DNA of 17,420 bases from CBFGTJ01 sp965651815 (GCA_965651815.1 CBFGTJ010000053.1:1-17420), one strand, 5' to 3'; counted from the first letter of the stretch, positions 6,681-14,743 are shown. The notes: generated from the sequence alone by a model not told the origin. Made by a program: numbers and translations.

Positions 6681-9600
6681 ATGGGCGGAGGCGACGGATC
6701 GGATCGCTGGGTGCGCCGTGCGGTGCTGGCCGCGCTGGCGTGCGCGCTGGCCGCGGGGTGTTCGGTCGTGCCGCTTCGACCGGTGCTGCCGCGCAGCGGC
6801 GGTGAGGGTGGCGGCCCGGCGACGGGCGACCCGCTCCTGCCGGACCCGTTGGACTGCAGCCGCTGGCGCTACGACGGGGTCGAGCCCGGCCCGCTGCCCC
6901 CGGAGTGGGACGACGGCGACGACCGGTTCACCTCCCGTCGCGACCCGGCGCTGGCACGGTCGCCGCAGGCGCTGTGCGGCCAGCTCGGCGCGGCCGTGGA
7001 CCTGGCGTGGGGAGTGGAGCGCGGCAGCCCCGACGTGGTCGTCGCAGTGCTCGACTCGGGCATCGAGTGGCAGGACCCCGCGGCGGTGCGCGACCTCGCG
7101 CGGAGCGCGCACCTGAACCGCGGCGAGCTGCCACCGCCACGGTTCGGCGGCGCGGGCGGCGAGGACCCCTACGACGTCGACGGCGACGGCCGGTTCTCGG
7201 TGCTCGACTACGCGGGGGACCCGCGGGTGTCGGACCGGAACGGCAACGAGGTGCTGGATCCCCGGGACCTGATCCTCACCTTCTCCGACGGCGTGGACGA
7301 CGACGGCAACGGCTACGTCGACGACATCTCCGGCTGGGACTTCCTCGAGGGCGACAACGACCCGCTCGACGTCGTCGAGTACGGGCACGGCACCGGTGAG
7401 GCGCGCGACGCGGCCGCCGCGCACGACGGCGAGGGCGCGTTCGGCATGTGCCCGGAGTGCTCGCACCTCCCGGTGCGGGTCTCGGACTCCTTCATCGCGG
7501 AGGGTGGCCGCTTCGCCGCCGGGGTGCTGTTCGCGATCGACTCGGGTGCGGACGTCGTGCTGGACGCGCTCGGCGCGGTGACGAACCCGCCCCAGGCGCA
7601 GCAGGCGATCGACGCCGCCCACCGGCGCGGCCTGCCGGTGGTCGCGTCGATGGCCGACGAGCAGTCCCAGCACGCGAACCTCCCCGCGGCGCTGAACCAC
7701 ACGATCCCGGTGAACTCGGTGACCGAGGCGATGGAGCCGGTCAGCTCGTTCGGGTCGACGGTGACCGGCCGCCGCGACACGCTCGCGCTGAACGGCTGCA
7801 CCAACAGCGGCGGCATCGCGTGGGTCGCGGTGCCCTCCGACGGCTGCTCGTCGGAGGCGACGGGCAACGCCGCCGGGGTGGTGGGGCTGGTGCAGGCCGC
7901 GGCTCGCCGCGCGGGCATCGAACCGCACCCCGACCTCGTTGCGGCGGGGGTGCAGGGGCCGGGGGCGAACGTGCTGTCGGTGGACGAGGTCGCGCAGCTC
8001 CTGCGGGCCACCGCCGATGACGTCGACTTCTCGACGCCGAACGAGGTCGACCCCGCCAACCGCCGCCGGGACCCCTACGGCCAGCTCCGCTACCCGACGG
8101 TGCGGGGGTGGGACGCGACCTTCGGCTACGGGCGCCTCAACGCGTACGAGGTGGTGCGCGCCGTCGCGGCGCGCGACCTGCCACCGGAGGCGTCGATCAC
8201 CTCGCCGCGGTGGTTCTCGGTCGAGTCGACCACCGGAACCCTGCGGGTCGAGGGGCGGGTCGCCGCGGTGCGCTCGTCGTCCTACGACTACCGGGTCGAG
8301 TGGACCACCGGGCTCCAGGCGCCACCGCACCCGGGCGCGGACGCCTGGCGCACGGTCGCGTCGGGCGAGGGCCTCGACGCGCCGGTGGAGGGCGTGCTCG
8401 GCGAGGTCGACCTGGCCACGATCGCGGCGGCGCTGCCCGGGGGTGGTGCGGGCGCGCCGGTCGGGCCCGACGGCACGCCCGACCACGACCGCTTCACCGT
8501 GCGCGTGCGGGTCGTGGTGACCGACGCGGAGGGCCGGGTCGCGACCGCCCACCGGCACTTCGCGGTGCACGACGACCCGACGTCGGTGCCGGCGGCGGAC
8601 GTGGCCGGTGGCGGCGCCTCGAGCCCCGTGTTCGAGGACCTGGACGGCGACGGTCGCGACGAGCTCGTGGTGGCGACCGACGACGGGCACCTCCACGCGC
8701 GGCGGGTCGACGGCTCGGAGCTGCCCGGGTTCCCCGTGCGCCTGCCCGAGGCGGGGTACTGGCCGCACGGCTCGCGCGCCGCCCGCGAGGACGGCATCGC
8801 AGCTCCGGGCGCCGCGGCCGGTGTCGGCGCGCCCGCGGTCGCGGACCTCGACGGCGACGGCACCCGCGAGGTCGTGGTCAGCGACTTCGACGGCGGCGTG
8901 CACGTGTGGGGCGCGGAGGGCGCCCTGCGGGCATCGGTGCGCACGGACCCCGCGTTCAGCGCGGGCGACGCCACCGACCGGTGGAACCGGTTGAAGCCGG
9001 GCATCGCCGGGTCACCCGCGCTGGGCGACCTGGACGCGGACGGCGACCTCGAGGTGGTGGTCGCCGCGATGGACCGGCACGTCTACGCCTGGCACCACGA
9101 CGGGTCGCCGGTTCGCGGCTTCCCCGTCCTCGTGGTCGACCCCGCCAAGGTCGTCGGCGTCGACCCCGAGAGCCACGCGGTGACCTTCCGCAGCGGCAGG
9201 GACACCGGCATCGGCGGCGAGCTGATCGCGACGCCAGCGCTCGGCGACCTCGACGGCGACGGGCGCCCGGAGGTCGTGGTGGGAGCCCAGGAGCAGTACT
9301 TCGAGCCGGTCGAGGCGGTGCCGGGCATCGGTCTGCCCGGGCTCAGCGGCAACACGCGGCTGTACGCGATCAGCCCGGACGGCACGGCCGGCCCCGCGAC
9401 CGACCGCTGGCCCGTGCACCCGCACGACCACGCGTACCTGCGGGGGTGGCCGGTGAAGCTCCCGATGATGATGACCGACGTGCTGCCGACGATCGGCGGC
9501 GGCGTCGCCGCCCAGGCCGCGATCGGTGACGTCGACGGCGACGGGCAGCCGGAGGTGGTCGCCTCCTCGGTGAGCGGTCCGACGCGGGTGCTCGACGCGG

Positions 9601-10229
9601 ACGGCACGAGCCCGTACAACAAGCCGCTCGGCCTGCCGATCGGGCTCAACTGGGCCGACGCGGTGCCACCGGGCTCCAACAGCTCCGACGTCGGCGTGCT
9701 GGTGGCCGCGTTCGGCGGCCCGTCGCTCGGGCCGCTCGGCTCGCGGGTCGGCCTCGACGTGGCCGCGCCGACGACCGGACTCGGCAGGGCGCTGGACACG
9801 CTGTTCCCGAACTCCCAGGACGGCGATCCGCAGCTCACCGTGTGGTCGGGGCGCGACGGCGCCGTGCGCAACGGGTTCCCGAGGGTGACCGCGGACATCG
9901 CGTTCTTCGTCACCCCGGCGATCTTCGACGTCGACGGCGACGGCCGGCACGAGGCCGTGGCCGGCAACGGGCTGCACGTGCTGGACGCGTTCCGCGGCGA
10001 CGGGTCCACCCCGGCGGGCTGGCCGAAGTTCACCGGCGGTTGGCTCGTGGGCACCCCAGCGGCGGGCGACTGGGACGGCGACGGGCTGGTCGAGGTCGCG
10101 ATCGCACGCCGCGACGGCGTCGTGCTGGCGTGGCGCACGCCCACCGCCGCGGGCGCGCTCGACGGGTGGACCCGCTACGGCGCGGACGCCCGCAACTCGG
10201 GCAGCGTGCCGACGTCGCCCGCGGGGTAG
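6681..10229 (+). CDS. Exported subtilase-like (S8 fold) lipoprotein with FG-GAP/VCBS repeats; catalytic Ser apparently absent
   Basis: 1182 aa from the ATG at 6681, which has GGAGGG 8 nt upstream; in-frame GTGs at 6639/6642, just after the -10 box, are alternatives. A signal peptide (basic region RR at 12-13, hydrophobic 14-25) ends in the lipobox LAAGC, so Cys27 is probably lipidated outside the membrane. The subtilase-like domain (about 105-500) has the Asp motif VVAVLDSGIEW (Asp125) and the His motif EYGHGTGEA (His236). DVDGDG (165-170), DRNGNE (185-190) and DDDGNGYVDD (206-215) look like calcium-binding insertions. The usual GTSMAAP is CSSEATGNAAGVVG (389-402), placing Gly395 at the Ser position. 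The oxyanion Asn segment reads ASMADEQ, with Asp326. Six cysteines (59, 99, 257, 260, 373, 389) could form disulfides. From about 640 there are seven DxDGDG repeats (near 653, 722, 783, 856, 950, 1083, 1130), forming a probable beta-propeller. The end reads DGWTRYGADARNSG. It stands alone. Confidence 0.87.
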   Translation: MGGGDGSDRWVRRAVLAALACALAAGCSVVPLRPVLPRSGGEGGGPATGDPLLPDPLDCSRWRYDGVEPGPLPPEWDDGDDRFTSRRDPALARSPQALCGQLGAAVDLAWGVERGSPDVVVAVLDSGIEWQDPAAVRDLARSAHLNRGELPPPRFGGAGGEDPYDVDGDGRFSVLDYAGDPRVSDRNGNEVLDPRDLILTFSDGVDDDGNGYVDDISGWDFLEGDNDPLDVVEYGHGTGEARDAAAAHDGEGAFGMCPECSHLPVRVSDSFIAEGGRFAAGVLFAIDSGADVVLDALGAVTNPPQAQQAIDAAHRRGLPVVASMADEQSQHANLPAALNHTIPVNSVTEAMEPVSSFGSTVTGRRDTLALNGCTNSGGIAWVAVPSDGCSSEATGNAAGVVGLVQAAARRAGIEPHPDLVAAGVQGPGANVLSVDEVAQLLRATADDVDFSTPNEVDPANRRRDPYGQLRYPTVRGWDATFGYGRLNAYEVVRAVAARDLPPEASITSPRWFSVESTTGTLRVEGRVAAVRSSSYDYRVEWTTGLQAPPHPGADAWRTVASGEGLDAPVEGVLGEVDLATIAAALPGGGAGAPVGPDGTPDHDRFTVRVRVVVTDAEGRVATAHRHFAVHDDPTSVPAADVAGGGASSPVFEDLDGDGRDELVVATDDGHLHARRVDGSELPGFPVRLPEAGYWPHGSRAAREDGIAAPGAAAGVGAPAVADLDGDGTREVVVSDFDGGVHVWGAEGALRASVRTDPAFSAGDATDRWNRLKPGIAGSPALGDLDADGDLEVVVAAMDRHVYAWHHDGSPVRGFPVLVVDPAKVVGVDPESHAVTFRSGRDTGIGGELIATPALGDLDGDGRPEVVVGAQEQYFEPVEAVPGIGLPGLSGNTRLYAISPDGTAGPATDRWPVHPHDHAYLRGWPVKLPMMMTDVLPTIGGGVAAQAAIGDVDGDGQPEVVASSVSGPTRVLDADGTSPYNKPLGLPIGLNWADAVPPGSNSSDVGVLVAAFGGPSLGPLGSRVGLDVAAPTTGLGRALDTLFPNSQDGDPQLTVWSGRDGAVRNGFPRVTADIAFFVTPAIFDVDGDGRHEAVAGNGLHVLDAFRGDGSTPAGWPKFTGGWLVGTPAAGDWDGDGLVEVAIARRDGVVLAWRTPTAAGALDGWTRYGADARNSGSVPTSPAG

Positions 10230-10260
10230 CCGTGGCGACCGCGTCCGCGGACACCCCGCG

Positions 10261-10286
10261 CCACGGGAGGCGGGGGACCTCCGTGG
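10261..10286. terminator. Hairpin between convergent genes, possible bidirectional terminator
   Basis: CCACGGGAGG (10261-10270) pairs with CCTCCGTGG (10278-10286), giving nine base pairs with one bulged G and a 7-nt loop. It lies in the 70-bp gap between the stops of the lipoprotein gene (10229) and the small acyl-CoA dehydrogenase gene (10300). There is no U tract on either strand. Its position between two converging genes is the main support. Confidence 0.5.
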
Positions 10287-10299
10287 TTCGGATGCGGTG

Positions 10300-11322
10300 T
10301 CAGGGCGCGGGCTGCTCGAGCAGCTCGGCCAGGTGCGAGCGCACGTCGCCGAGCGTGCGGGACCGCACCTGCGCCCGCGTCACGTACCGGTGGGCGGTGT
10401 GCTCCCAGGTGAACCCGATGCCGCCGTGGTTCTGGACGTTGGTGTGCGCGTTGGTCACCGCGGCGTTCGCCGCGACCGCCCTGGCGGAGTGGGCGTGGAA
10501 CGACGCGTCGGGCAGCCCGTCGAGCACCGCGAGCGCGGCGTAGCGCACGAGCGTGGTGGCGGCCTCCGCGCGCACCGCCATGTCGGCACAGCGGTGCTTC
10601 ACCGCCTGGAACGCGCCGATCGGCTGGCCGAACTGCTCGCGGTCCTTCGCGTACTGGGTCGACTGCTCCGCGGTCGCCCTCGCGATCCCGGCGAGCTCGG
10701 CCGCGACGAGCACCGTCGCGCGCTGCCACAGGCTCGCCGCCCCCTCGAGGTGGCACCGCACCGGCGGCCCCGACAGCGTGCCCACCGCGATCGGCACGAG
10801 CTGGTCGAGCGAGCGGATGGGCTCCGCGGTGACGTGGTCCGCGTCGACGAGGCTCGCGTCGTCGCCCGCCATCACCAGCACGAGGTCGGCGTCGCCGTGG
10901 TCCGTGACGCGGAACGTGCCCTGCACGTGCTCGCCGGCGGTCGCCTCCGCGTCGCCGTGCGGTTCGGCGAGCGCCACGATCGCCGAGCCGTCCAGGATCG
11001 ACGAGGTGAGCTCGGCGTGCCCCGACAGCGCGGCGAGGCGTGCGCCCAGCACCGTGGCGAGGAACGGTCCGGGCGTGGCGTGGGCGCCGAGCTGCTCGAA
11101 CAGCAGCGCCTCCTCGGCGAGCGTGTAGCCGACGCCCCCGAGCGCCTCGGTGAGGCCGAGCCCGAACCACCCGAGCTCCGCGCAGCGTCGCCACAGGTCC
11201 CGGTCGACCACCGACGCCGAGCCGTCGTGCGCCGCCAGCTGGTGGAGGTCGAAGTCCCGCTCGAGCTGCGCCCGAACGGTCGCGACGATCTCCTCCTGCT
11301 CCTCGGTCGGCAGTAGGTCCAT
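10300..11322 (-). CDS. Acyl-CoA dehydrogenase, small subunit type
   Basis: 340 aa, shorter than the roughly 380-400 aa of ordinary acyl-CoA dehydrogenases. The fold is recognisable: N-terminal helical domain, AELGWFGLGLTEALGGVG (48-65), the FAD-binding YAKDREQFGQPIGAFQAVKH (224-243) with Arg228, and NVQNHGGIGFTWEH (295-308). The beta domain in the middle is reduced and lacks the usual flavin-contacting segment seen as FSEPGAGSD in the neighbour. In my alignment the medium-chain-type catalytic Glu (YEGT) is not present at the C-terminus. This profile matches the non-catalytic partner of mycobacterial heterotetrameric steroid side-chain dehydrogenases (FadE26/27 and FadE28/29 class). The ATG at 11320-11322 has GGAGG upstream and follows the large-subunit stop by 16 bp. 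Probably forms an alpha2beta2 complex with the upstream gene product. Confidence 0.9.
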   Translation of the reverse strand: MDLLPTEEQEEIVATVRAQLERDFDLHQLAAHDGSASVVDRDLWRRCAELGWFGLGLTEALGGVGYTLAEEALLFEQLGAHATPGPFLATVLGARLAALSGHAELTSSILDGSAIVALAEPHGDAEATAGEHVQGTFRVTDHGDADLVLVMAGDDASLVDADHVTAEPIRSLDQLVPIAVGTLSGPPVRCHLEGAASLWQRATVLVAAELAGIARATAEQSTQYAKDREQFGQPIGAFQAVKHRCADMAVRAEAATTLVRYAALAVLDGLPDASFHAHSARAVAANAAVTNAHTNVQNHGGIGFTWEHTAHRYVTRAQVRSRTLGDVRSHLAELLEQPAP

Positions 11323-11338
11323 CTGGGTCTCCGCCTCC

Positions 11339-12523
11339 TCAGGCCCGCGGGAGTCCGAGCACCCGCTCGCCGACGATGTTCCGCTGGATGTCCGTGGTGC
11401 CGCCGCCGATCGTGTACGCGAAGGACTGCAGGTACGGGCCGGTCCACACGCCCTCGCCGTCGACCGGCGTCAGCCGCAGCGCGTCGGCGCCGATGACGTC
11501 GAGCGCGAGCTGGTACACCCGCTGGTGCAGCTCGCCGTGGAAGAGCCGGATCATCGAGCCCTCGGGGCCGGGCACGCCGGTGCGGGCGTTGCGCGAGATG
11601 CCGGCGATGGTCATCGCGCGCAGCGCCGCGACCTCGGCCCTCGCCGTCGCGAGCCGGCGGGCCATCTCCTCGTCCGCGATCACGGGCCGGCGACCGTCGG
11701 GGCCGGTGCGGACCCTGGCCTCCTCGATGAGCCGCTCGACGGTCGCGGCGAGCTCCACCTGGTCGGCCATGAACGCGGTGCCCCGCTCGAAGCTGAGCGT
11801 CGACATCGCGGTCCGCCAGCCGTTGTCGATGCCGCCGACGACGTTCGACAGCGGGATCCTCACCTCGTCGTAGAAGACCTCGCAGAAGTCGGTGACGTGG
11901 CTCATCGTGCGGATCTCTCGCACCTCGATGCCCGGCGAGCGCATGTCGCAGATCACCCAGGTGATGCCCTTGTGCTTGGGCGCGGATGGGTTCGTGCGGA
12001 CGAGCAGCTCCTGGAAGTCGGCGACGTGCGCATAGCTGGTCCAGGTCTTCTGCCCGGTGACGACCAGCTCGTCGCCGTCGATGACGCCCCGGGTGGTGAG
12101 GCTCGCGAGGTCGGACCCGGCGCCGGGCTCGGAGAAGCCCTGGCACCACACCTCCTCGCCGCGCAGGATCCGCGGGAGGTGCCGGGCCTTCTGCTCCTCG
12201 TCGCCGCAGGCGATGAGCGTCGGCCCGCCGTGCAGGTTGCCGACGAAGGTGCAGGAGTTGTTGAGGGTGAAGGGCGGGTCCGCCTTGGCGAACTCCTCGT
12301 ACCAGATCATCTGCTGGATGTCGGTGAGGCCCCGCCCCCCGTACTCGACGGGCCAGTTGATGCCCGCCCAGCCACCCTCGTAGAGCGTGCGCTGCCAGGC
12401 GAGGTCGAACTCGCGCATCTCCCGCCCCTCGGGCGGTCGTGGTTCGGTGGGGAGGTTCTCGCGCAGCCAGGTGCGCGCCTCCTCCCGGAACGCCTGCTCC
12501 TCGGCGGTCAGGTCGAGGTTCAT
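11339..12523 (-). CDS. Acyl-CoA dehydrogenase, large subunit type
   Basis: 394 aa, normal family length. FAD-dependent alpha,beta-dehydrogenation of an acyl-CoA in the cytoplasm. Visible: INWPVEYGGRG (55-65), the flavin/substrate segment WCQGFSEPGAGSDLASL (126-142), TGQKTWTSYAHVAD (156-169), LSFERGTAF (243-251) and TIGGGTTDIQRNIVGERVLG (371-390). The YEGT glutamate of medium-chain enzymes is replaced by Gly (IGGGT). Glu246 in SFERG falls near the helix-G catalytic Glu of isovaleryl-CoA dehydrogenase and of FadE26/FadE29, so it is the likely base. The ATG at 12521-12523 lies 7 nt after a TANNNT box, and a palindromic operator covers the -35 region. First gene of a two-gene operon with the small subunit. 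Substrates of this class include sterol side chains and other branched acyl-CoAs; nothing else in the window proves steroid use. Confidence 0.93.
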   Translation of the reverse strand: MNLDLTAEEQAFREEARTWLRENLPTEPRPPEGREMREFDLAWQRTLYEGGWAGINWPVEYGGRGLTDIQQMIWYEEFAKADPPFTLNNSCTFVGNLHGGPTLIACGDEEQKARHLPRILRGEEVWCQGFSEPGAGSDLASLTTRGVIDGDELVVTGQKTWTSYAHVADFQELLVRTNPSAPKHKGITWVICDMRSPGIEVREIRTMSHVTDFCEVFYDEVRIPLSNVVGGIDNGWRTAMSTLSFERGTAFMADQVELAATVERLIEEARVRTGPDGRRPVIADEEMARRLATARAEVAALRAMTIAGISRNARTGVPGPEGSMIRLFHGELHQRVYQLALDVIGADALRLTPVDGEGVWTGPYLQSFAYTIGGGTTDIQRNIVGERVLGLPRA

Positions 12524-12530
12524 GGGGCCG

Positions 12531-12560
12531 AACCTAGCGCTGATCTGACGGGGCGTCAGA
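12531..12560 (-). promoter_or_regulatory. Operator palindrome and -10 box of the acyl-CoA dehydrogenase operon
   Basis: TCTGACG-GGG-CGTCAGA (12544-12560) has perfect 7-bp arms. On the minus strand the -10 box TAGGTT (12536 to 12531) follows and ends 7 nt before the ATG, so the transcript would be leaderless. With a 17-bp spacer the -35 element would lie at 12554-12559, inside the palindrome, as expected for a repressor site. Confidence 0.65.
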
Positions 12561-12589
12561 AGTGCGGCCGGCCGCGCGGTCGCGCCCGC

Positions 12590-13417
12590 TCAGGGGGTCG
12601 CGGTGACGTCGCAGGTGATCCGCTGCACGTCGTCACCCGCGGTGCCCGACGCCGACCAGCGCTCGCTCGCACCGCCGGGGACCGACACCGAGGTGCGGTC
12701 CGTCTCGATCGTGTTGCCGGAGTCGGTGTCGGAGAAGGCCACCTCGATCGTCACGTCCGCGCGGTCACCGCCGTGGTTGCGGATCGTCCCCGACGCGCTC
12801 ATCGTGCCGTCGGCGGCGATGTCGCAGGTGTCGATGGCGAGCTCGAGGTCGGGGTCGCCACCTCGGAGCACGAGCACCGCGGCGACGACGCCGGCCACGA
12901 GCAGGGCGAGCACGACGAGGCCCACGACGAGGCCGGTGCGCTGCCGCTTGGGTGGCTCGGAGGACGGTCCGCCCGCGGTCGCCACCGCGCCGGGTGGCGG
13001 GGCCCCGTAGGGGGCGGCCTCGAACGGGGAGGAGCCGAAGGGGGCCGCGCCGGGCGACCCGGGAGGAGCGCCGGGCGGGGGTGCCATGGGCGGCCCGCTG
13101 GGTGGTCCACCGGGTGGTCCACCGGGCGGTCCGGGGGGAGGTGCTCCCTGGCCCGGGTACGGAGGTGCCGGCGGGGGCGCGCCACCCCCCGGGGGAGGCG
13201 GCGCCGGGTGCTGCATCGTCTGGTCCTGCCAGCCGGGCGGCGGCATCGGCGGCGGTGCGACCGGCATCGCCGTGGTCGGCTCGTCGGAGCCGGCGCCCGA
13301 CCCCGGGACCGACCACCCGGTCCCCCGGAACGGCGGTGGCCCGGGTGGGGCCTGATCCGGACCGTCGCCGGCGGGATCGTGCTCCGGCCGGCGCTCGCCC
13401 GGCTGCTGGTCGCTCAT
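12590..13417 (-). CDS. Proline-rich single-pass membrane protein with a small extracytoplasmic domain
   Basis: 275 aa from the ATG at 13415-13417, which has GGAGG 5-6 nt upstream. Residues 1-155 are a low-complexity Pro/Gly/Ala-rich cytoplasmic segment with PPGG repeats and MPVAPPPMPPPGW. A short basic stretch KRQR (157-160) precedes one transmembrane helix (about 162-184), predicting N-in/C-out topology. The exposed domain (about 188-275) is beta-rich: DTCDIAADGTMSASGTIRN, EVAFSD, TSVSVPGGA and RITCDV. It carries just two cysteines (198 and 269) that could form a disulfide across its ends. The pattern of a strand pair with a 'new bonds/differences' Asn (IRNHGG) resembles FxLYD or similar Ig-like domains of actinobacterial surface proteins. 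The layout is common in Actinomycetota but the function is unknown. It has its own -10 box at 13443-13448. Confidence 0.8.
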   Translation of the reverse strand: MSDQQPGERRPEHDPAGDGPDQAPPGPPPFRGTGWSVPGSGAGSDEPTTAMPVAPPPMPPPGWQDQTMQHPAPPPPGGGAPPPAPPYPGQGAPPPGPPGGPPGGPPSGPPMAPPPGAPPGSPGAAPFGSSPFEAAPYGAPPPGAVATAGGPSSEPPKRQRTGLVVGLVVLALLVAGVVAAVLVLRGGDPDLELAIDTCDIAADGTMSASGTIRNHGGDRADVTIEVAFSDTDSGNTIETDRTSVSVPGGASERWSASGTAGDDVQRITCDVTATP

Positions 13418-13442
13418 GGGTACCTCCGTGGGGACGCGGCCG

Positions 13443-13448
13443 ATGCTA
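13443..13448 (-). promoter_or_regulatory. -10 box (TAGCAT) of the proline-rich membrane protein gene
   Basis: On the minus strand TAGCAT fits TANNNT and lies 25 nt before the ATG. A short leader containing the GGAGG ribosome site would result. Confidence 0.4.
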
Positions 13449-13482
13449 CCGATGCCGCGCGTCGAGCCGGGCGAGCGGGGCG

Positions 13483-14736
13483 TCAGGCGATCCCGAGCGC
13501 CAGAACCGTCACGACGAGGGCGACGACGCCGACGAAGTCGACCGACGCGGTCACCACCGGGATCCCGTACGTGTCGGGGTCGAGGTGGACCCGCCACGCG
13601 GCGATCGTCCCGTAGTAGGCCAGCGCGATCACGAACAGGACCGCCGCCAGCCCGCCGATCAGCGTCGCCAGCACCATCATCACCAGACCGGGGCTCTCGT
13701 GCCCCAGCACCCGCGCCACGACGTGCGCGCCGACCCCGTTGAAGAGGAACACGGGCAGGCCGATGAGCAGCACGAGCAGCGCGTCGCGCTGCGCCTCGAT
13801 GCTCGGGCGGACCTCGGGCTGCACGAGGCCGAGGTGGAGGTTGGTGCCCACCCGGCTGGAGAGGATCCCGCCGAGGGAGCCGGCGGAGCTCACGAAGGCG
13901 GGCTGGAGCACGAGCAGCGCGGGCAGCGCCGTGAACACCGACAGCTGCCGCTCGATCGCGTAGCCGGCGAGGGTCGACAGCACGAGCGCGACCGCGAGCA
14001 CCGGCACCGACTCGCGGAGGATCACCGAGAAGACCTCGAGCTTCGCCCGCACGCTCGCCGCGACCGTCGCCAGCGCGAGGACGACCAGGACCCACCCCAG
14101 CACCGTCGTCACGGTCCCGTGCCCCAGCGCGGTGGTCGCGATGACGAGCGCCGGGATCGTGACGACGTCACCCAGCGTCGACACCGTCGGCGCCACCAGG
14201 TTGTCGAGGTCCCACTCGCGGCGGACCGCACCGATCGAGAGGGCGACCGTCACGCCGAGGACGAACACGCTGGCGATCAGCCCGCCGAGCAGCGAGACCA
14301 GCGCGAGGTCGAGCAGCGGGATCGTGTCGGGCACGTCGAAGCCGACGGCGACGACCTTCACGATCACCGCGAGGAGCAGCGACAGGCCGAAGGTCAGCGA
14401 CAGCGACGCGAGCACGTTCTGCACGAGCACGGACTCGCGCCGCACCGACAGGTGGAAGGTGCCGGCGTGGATCGAGGTGGAGAGCCGGTTGCCGAGCGCG
14501 CCGAAGATGTTGCCGCGCAGCCCGATCGCGGCCGGCACCATCAGCAGCAGGCCGGGGAACCGCTCGAAGGTCCCGGTCACGGAGCCGAGCGCCGCGCCGG
14601 CGACGAGGCTCGAGCACGAGTTGAACCCGAGCGCGACGAGGCTCTGGCGCGCGGCGTCGCCGGTCGGTCCGAGGAACTCGACCAGGCGACGGCCGAGCTG
14701 CAGCGGCCGGACGTCGAACGGTCGCGCCCAGGGCAT
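13483..14736 (-). CDS. Two-repeat MgtE/SLC41-like divalent cation transporter
   Basis: 417 aa, nearly all membrane-embedded, with about ten hydrophobic segments. Two copies of the MgtE membrane-domain pattern are visible. In repeat one, PGLLLMVPAAIGLRGNIFGA (61-80) and APTVSTLGD (182-190) match the ion-pore elements. In repeat two these are PALLVLQPAFVSSAGSLGG (272-290) and DPDTYGIPVVTASVDFVG (386-403). Canonical MgtE has one such domain preceded by an Mg2+-sensing N domain and CBS pair; both are absent here. That resembles eukaryotic SLC41 and some prokaryotic duplicated forms. Transport of Mg2+ or another divalent cation is inferred from the family, and the direction is unknown. The ATG at 14734-14736 is preferred over an in-frame GTG at 14781 because a TANNNT box ends 7 nt upstream of the ATG. 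Monocistronic by spacing. Confidence 0.85.
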   Translation of the reverse strand: MPWARPFDVRPLQLGRRLVEFLGPTGDAARQSLVALGFNSCSSLVAGAALGSVTGTFERFPGLLLMVPAAIGLRGNIFGALGNRLSTSIHAGTFHLSVRRESVLVQNVLASLSLTFGLSLLLAVIVKVVAVGFDVPDTIPLLDLALVSLLGGLIASVFVLGVTVALSIGAVRREWDLDNLVAPTVSTLGDVVTIPALVIATTALGHGTVTTVLGWVLVVLALATVAASVRAKLEVFSVILRESVPVLAVALVLSTLAGYAIERQLSVFTALPALLVLQPAFVSSAGSLGGILSSRVGTNLHLGLVQPEVRPSIEAQRDALLVLLIGLPVFLFNGVGAHVVARVLGHESPGLVMMVLATLIGGLAAVLFVIALAYYGTIAAWRVHLDPDTYGIPVVTASVDFVGVVALVVTVLALGIA

Positions 14737-14743
14737 CCGCTGG

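Noticed and set aside
6627..8903. Minus-strand open frame of 758 codons opposite the subtilase-like gene
   Set aside because: Composition is antisense-like (RRG, HRR, VAVEV repeats) and there is no domain; the plus-strand gene is well supported.
12544..12560. Reading this palindrome as a terminator for the proline-rich gene
   Set aside because: It lacks a U tract and fits the -35 position of the downstream promoter much better; an operator is the simpler reading.
13086..13200. Repetitive GGTGGTCCACCG units as a CRISPR-like or satellite array
   Set aside because: They encode the PPGG low-complexity segment of the proline-rich protein, in frame and without spacers.
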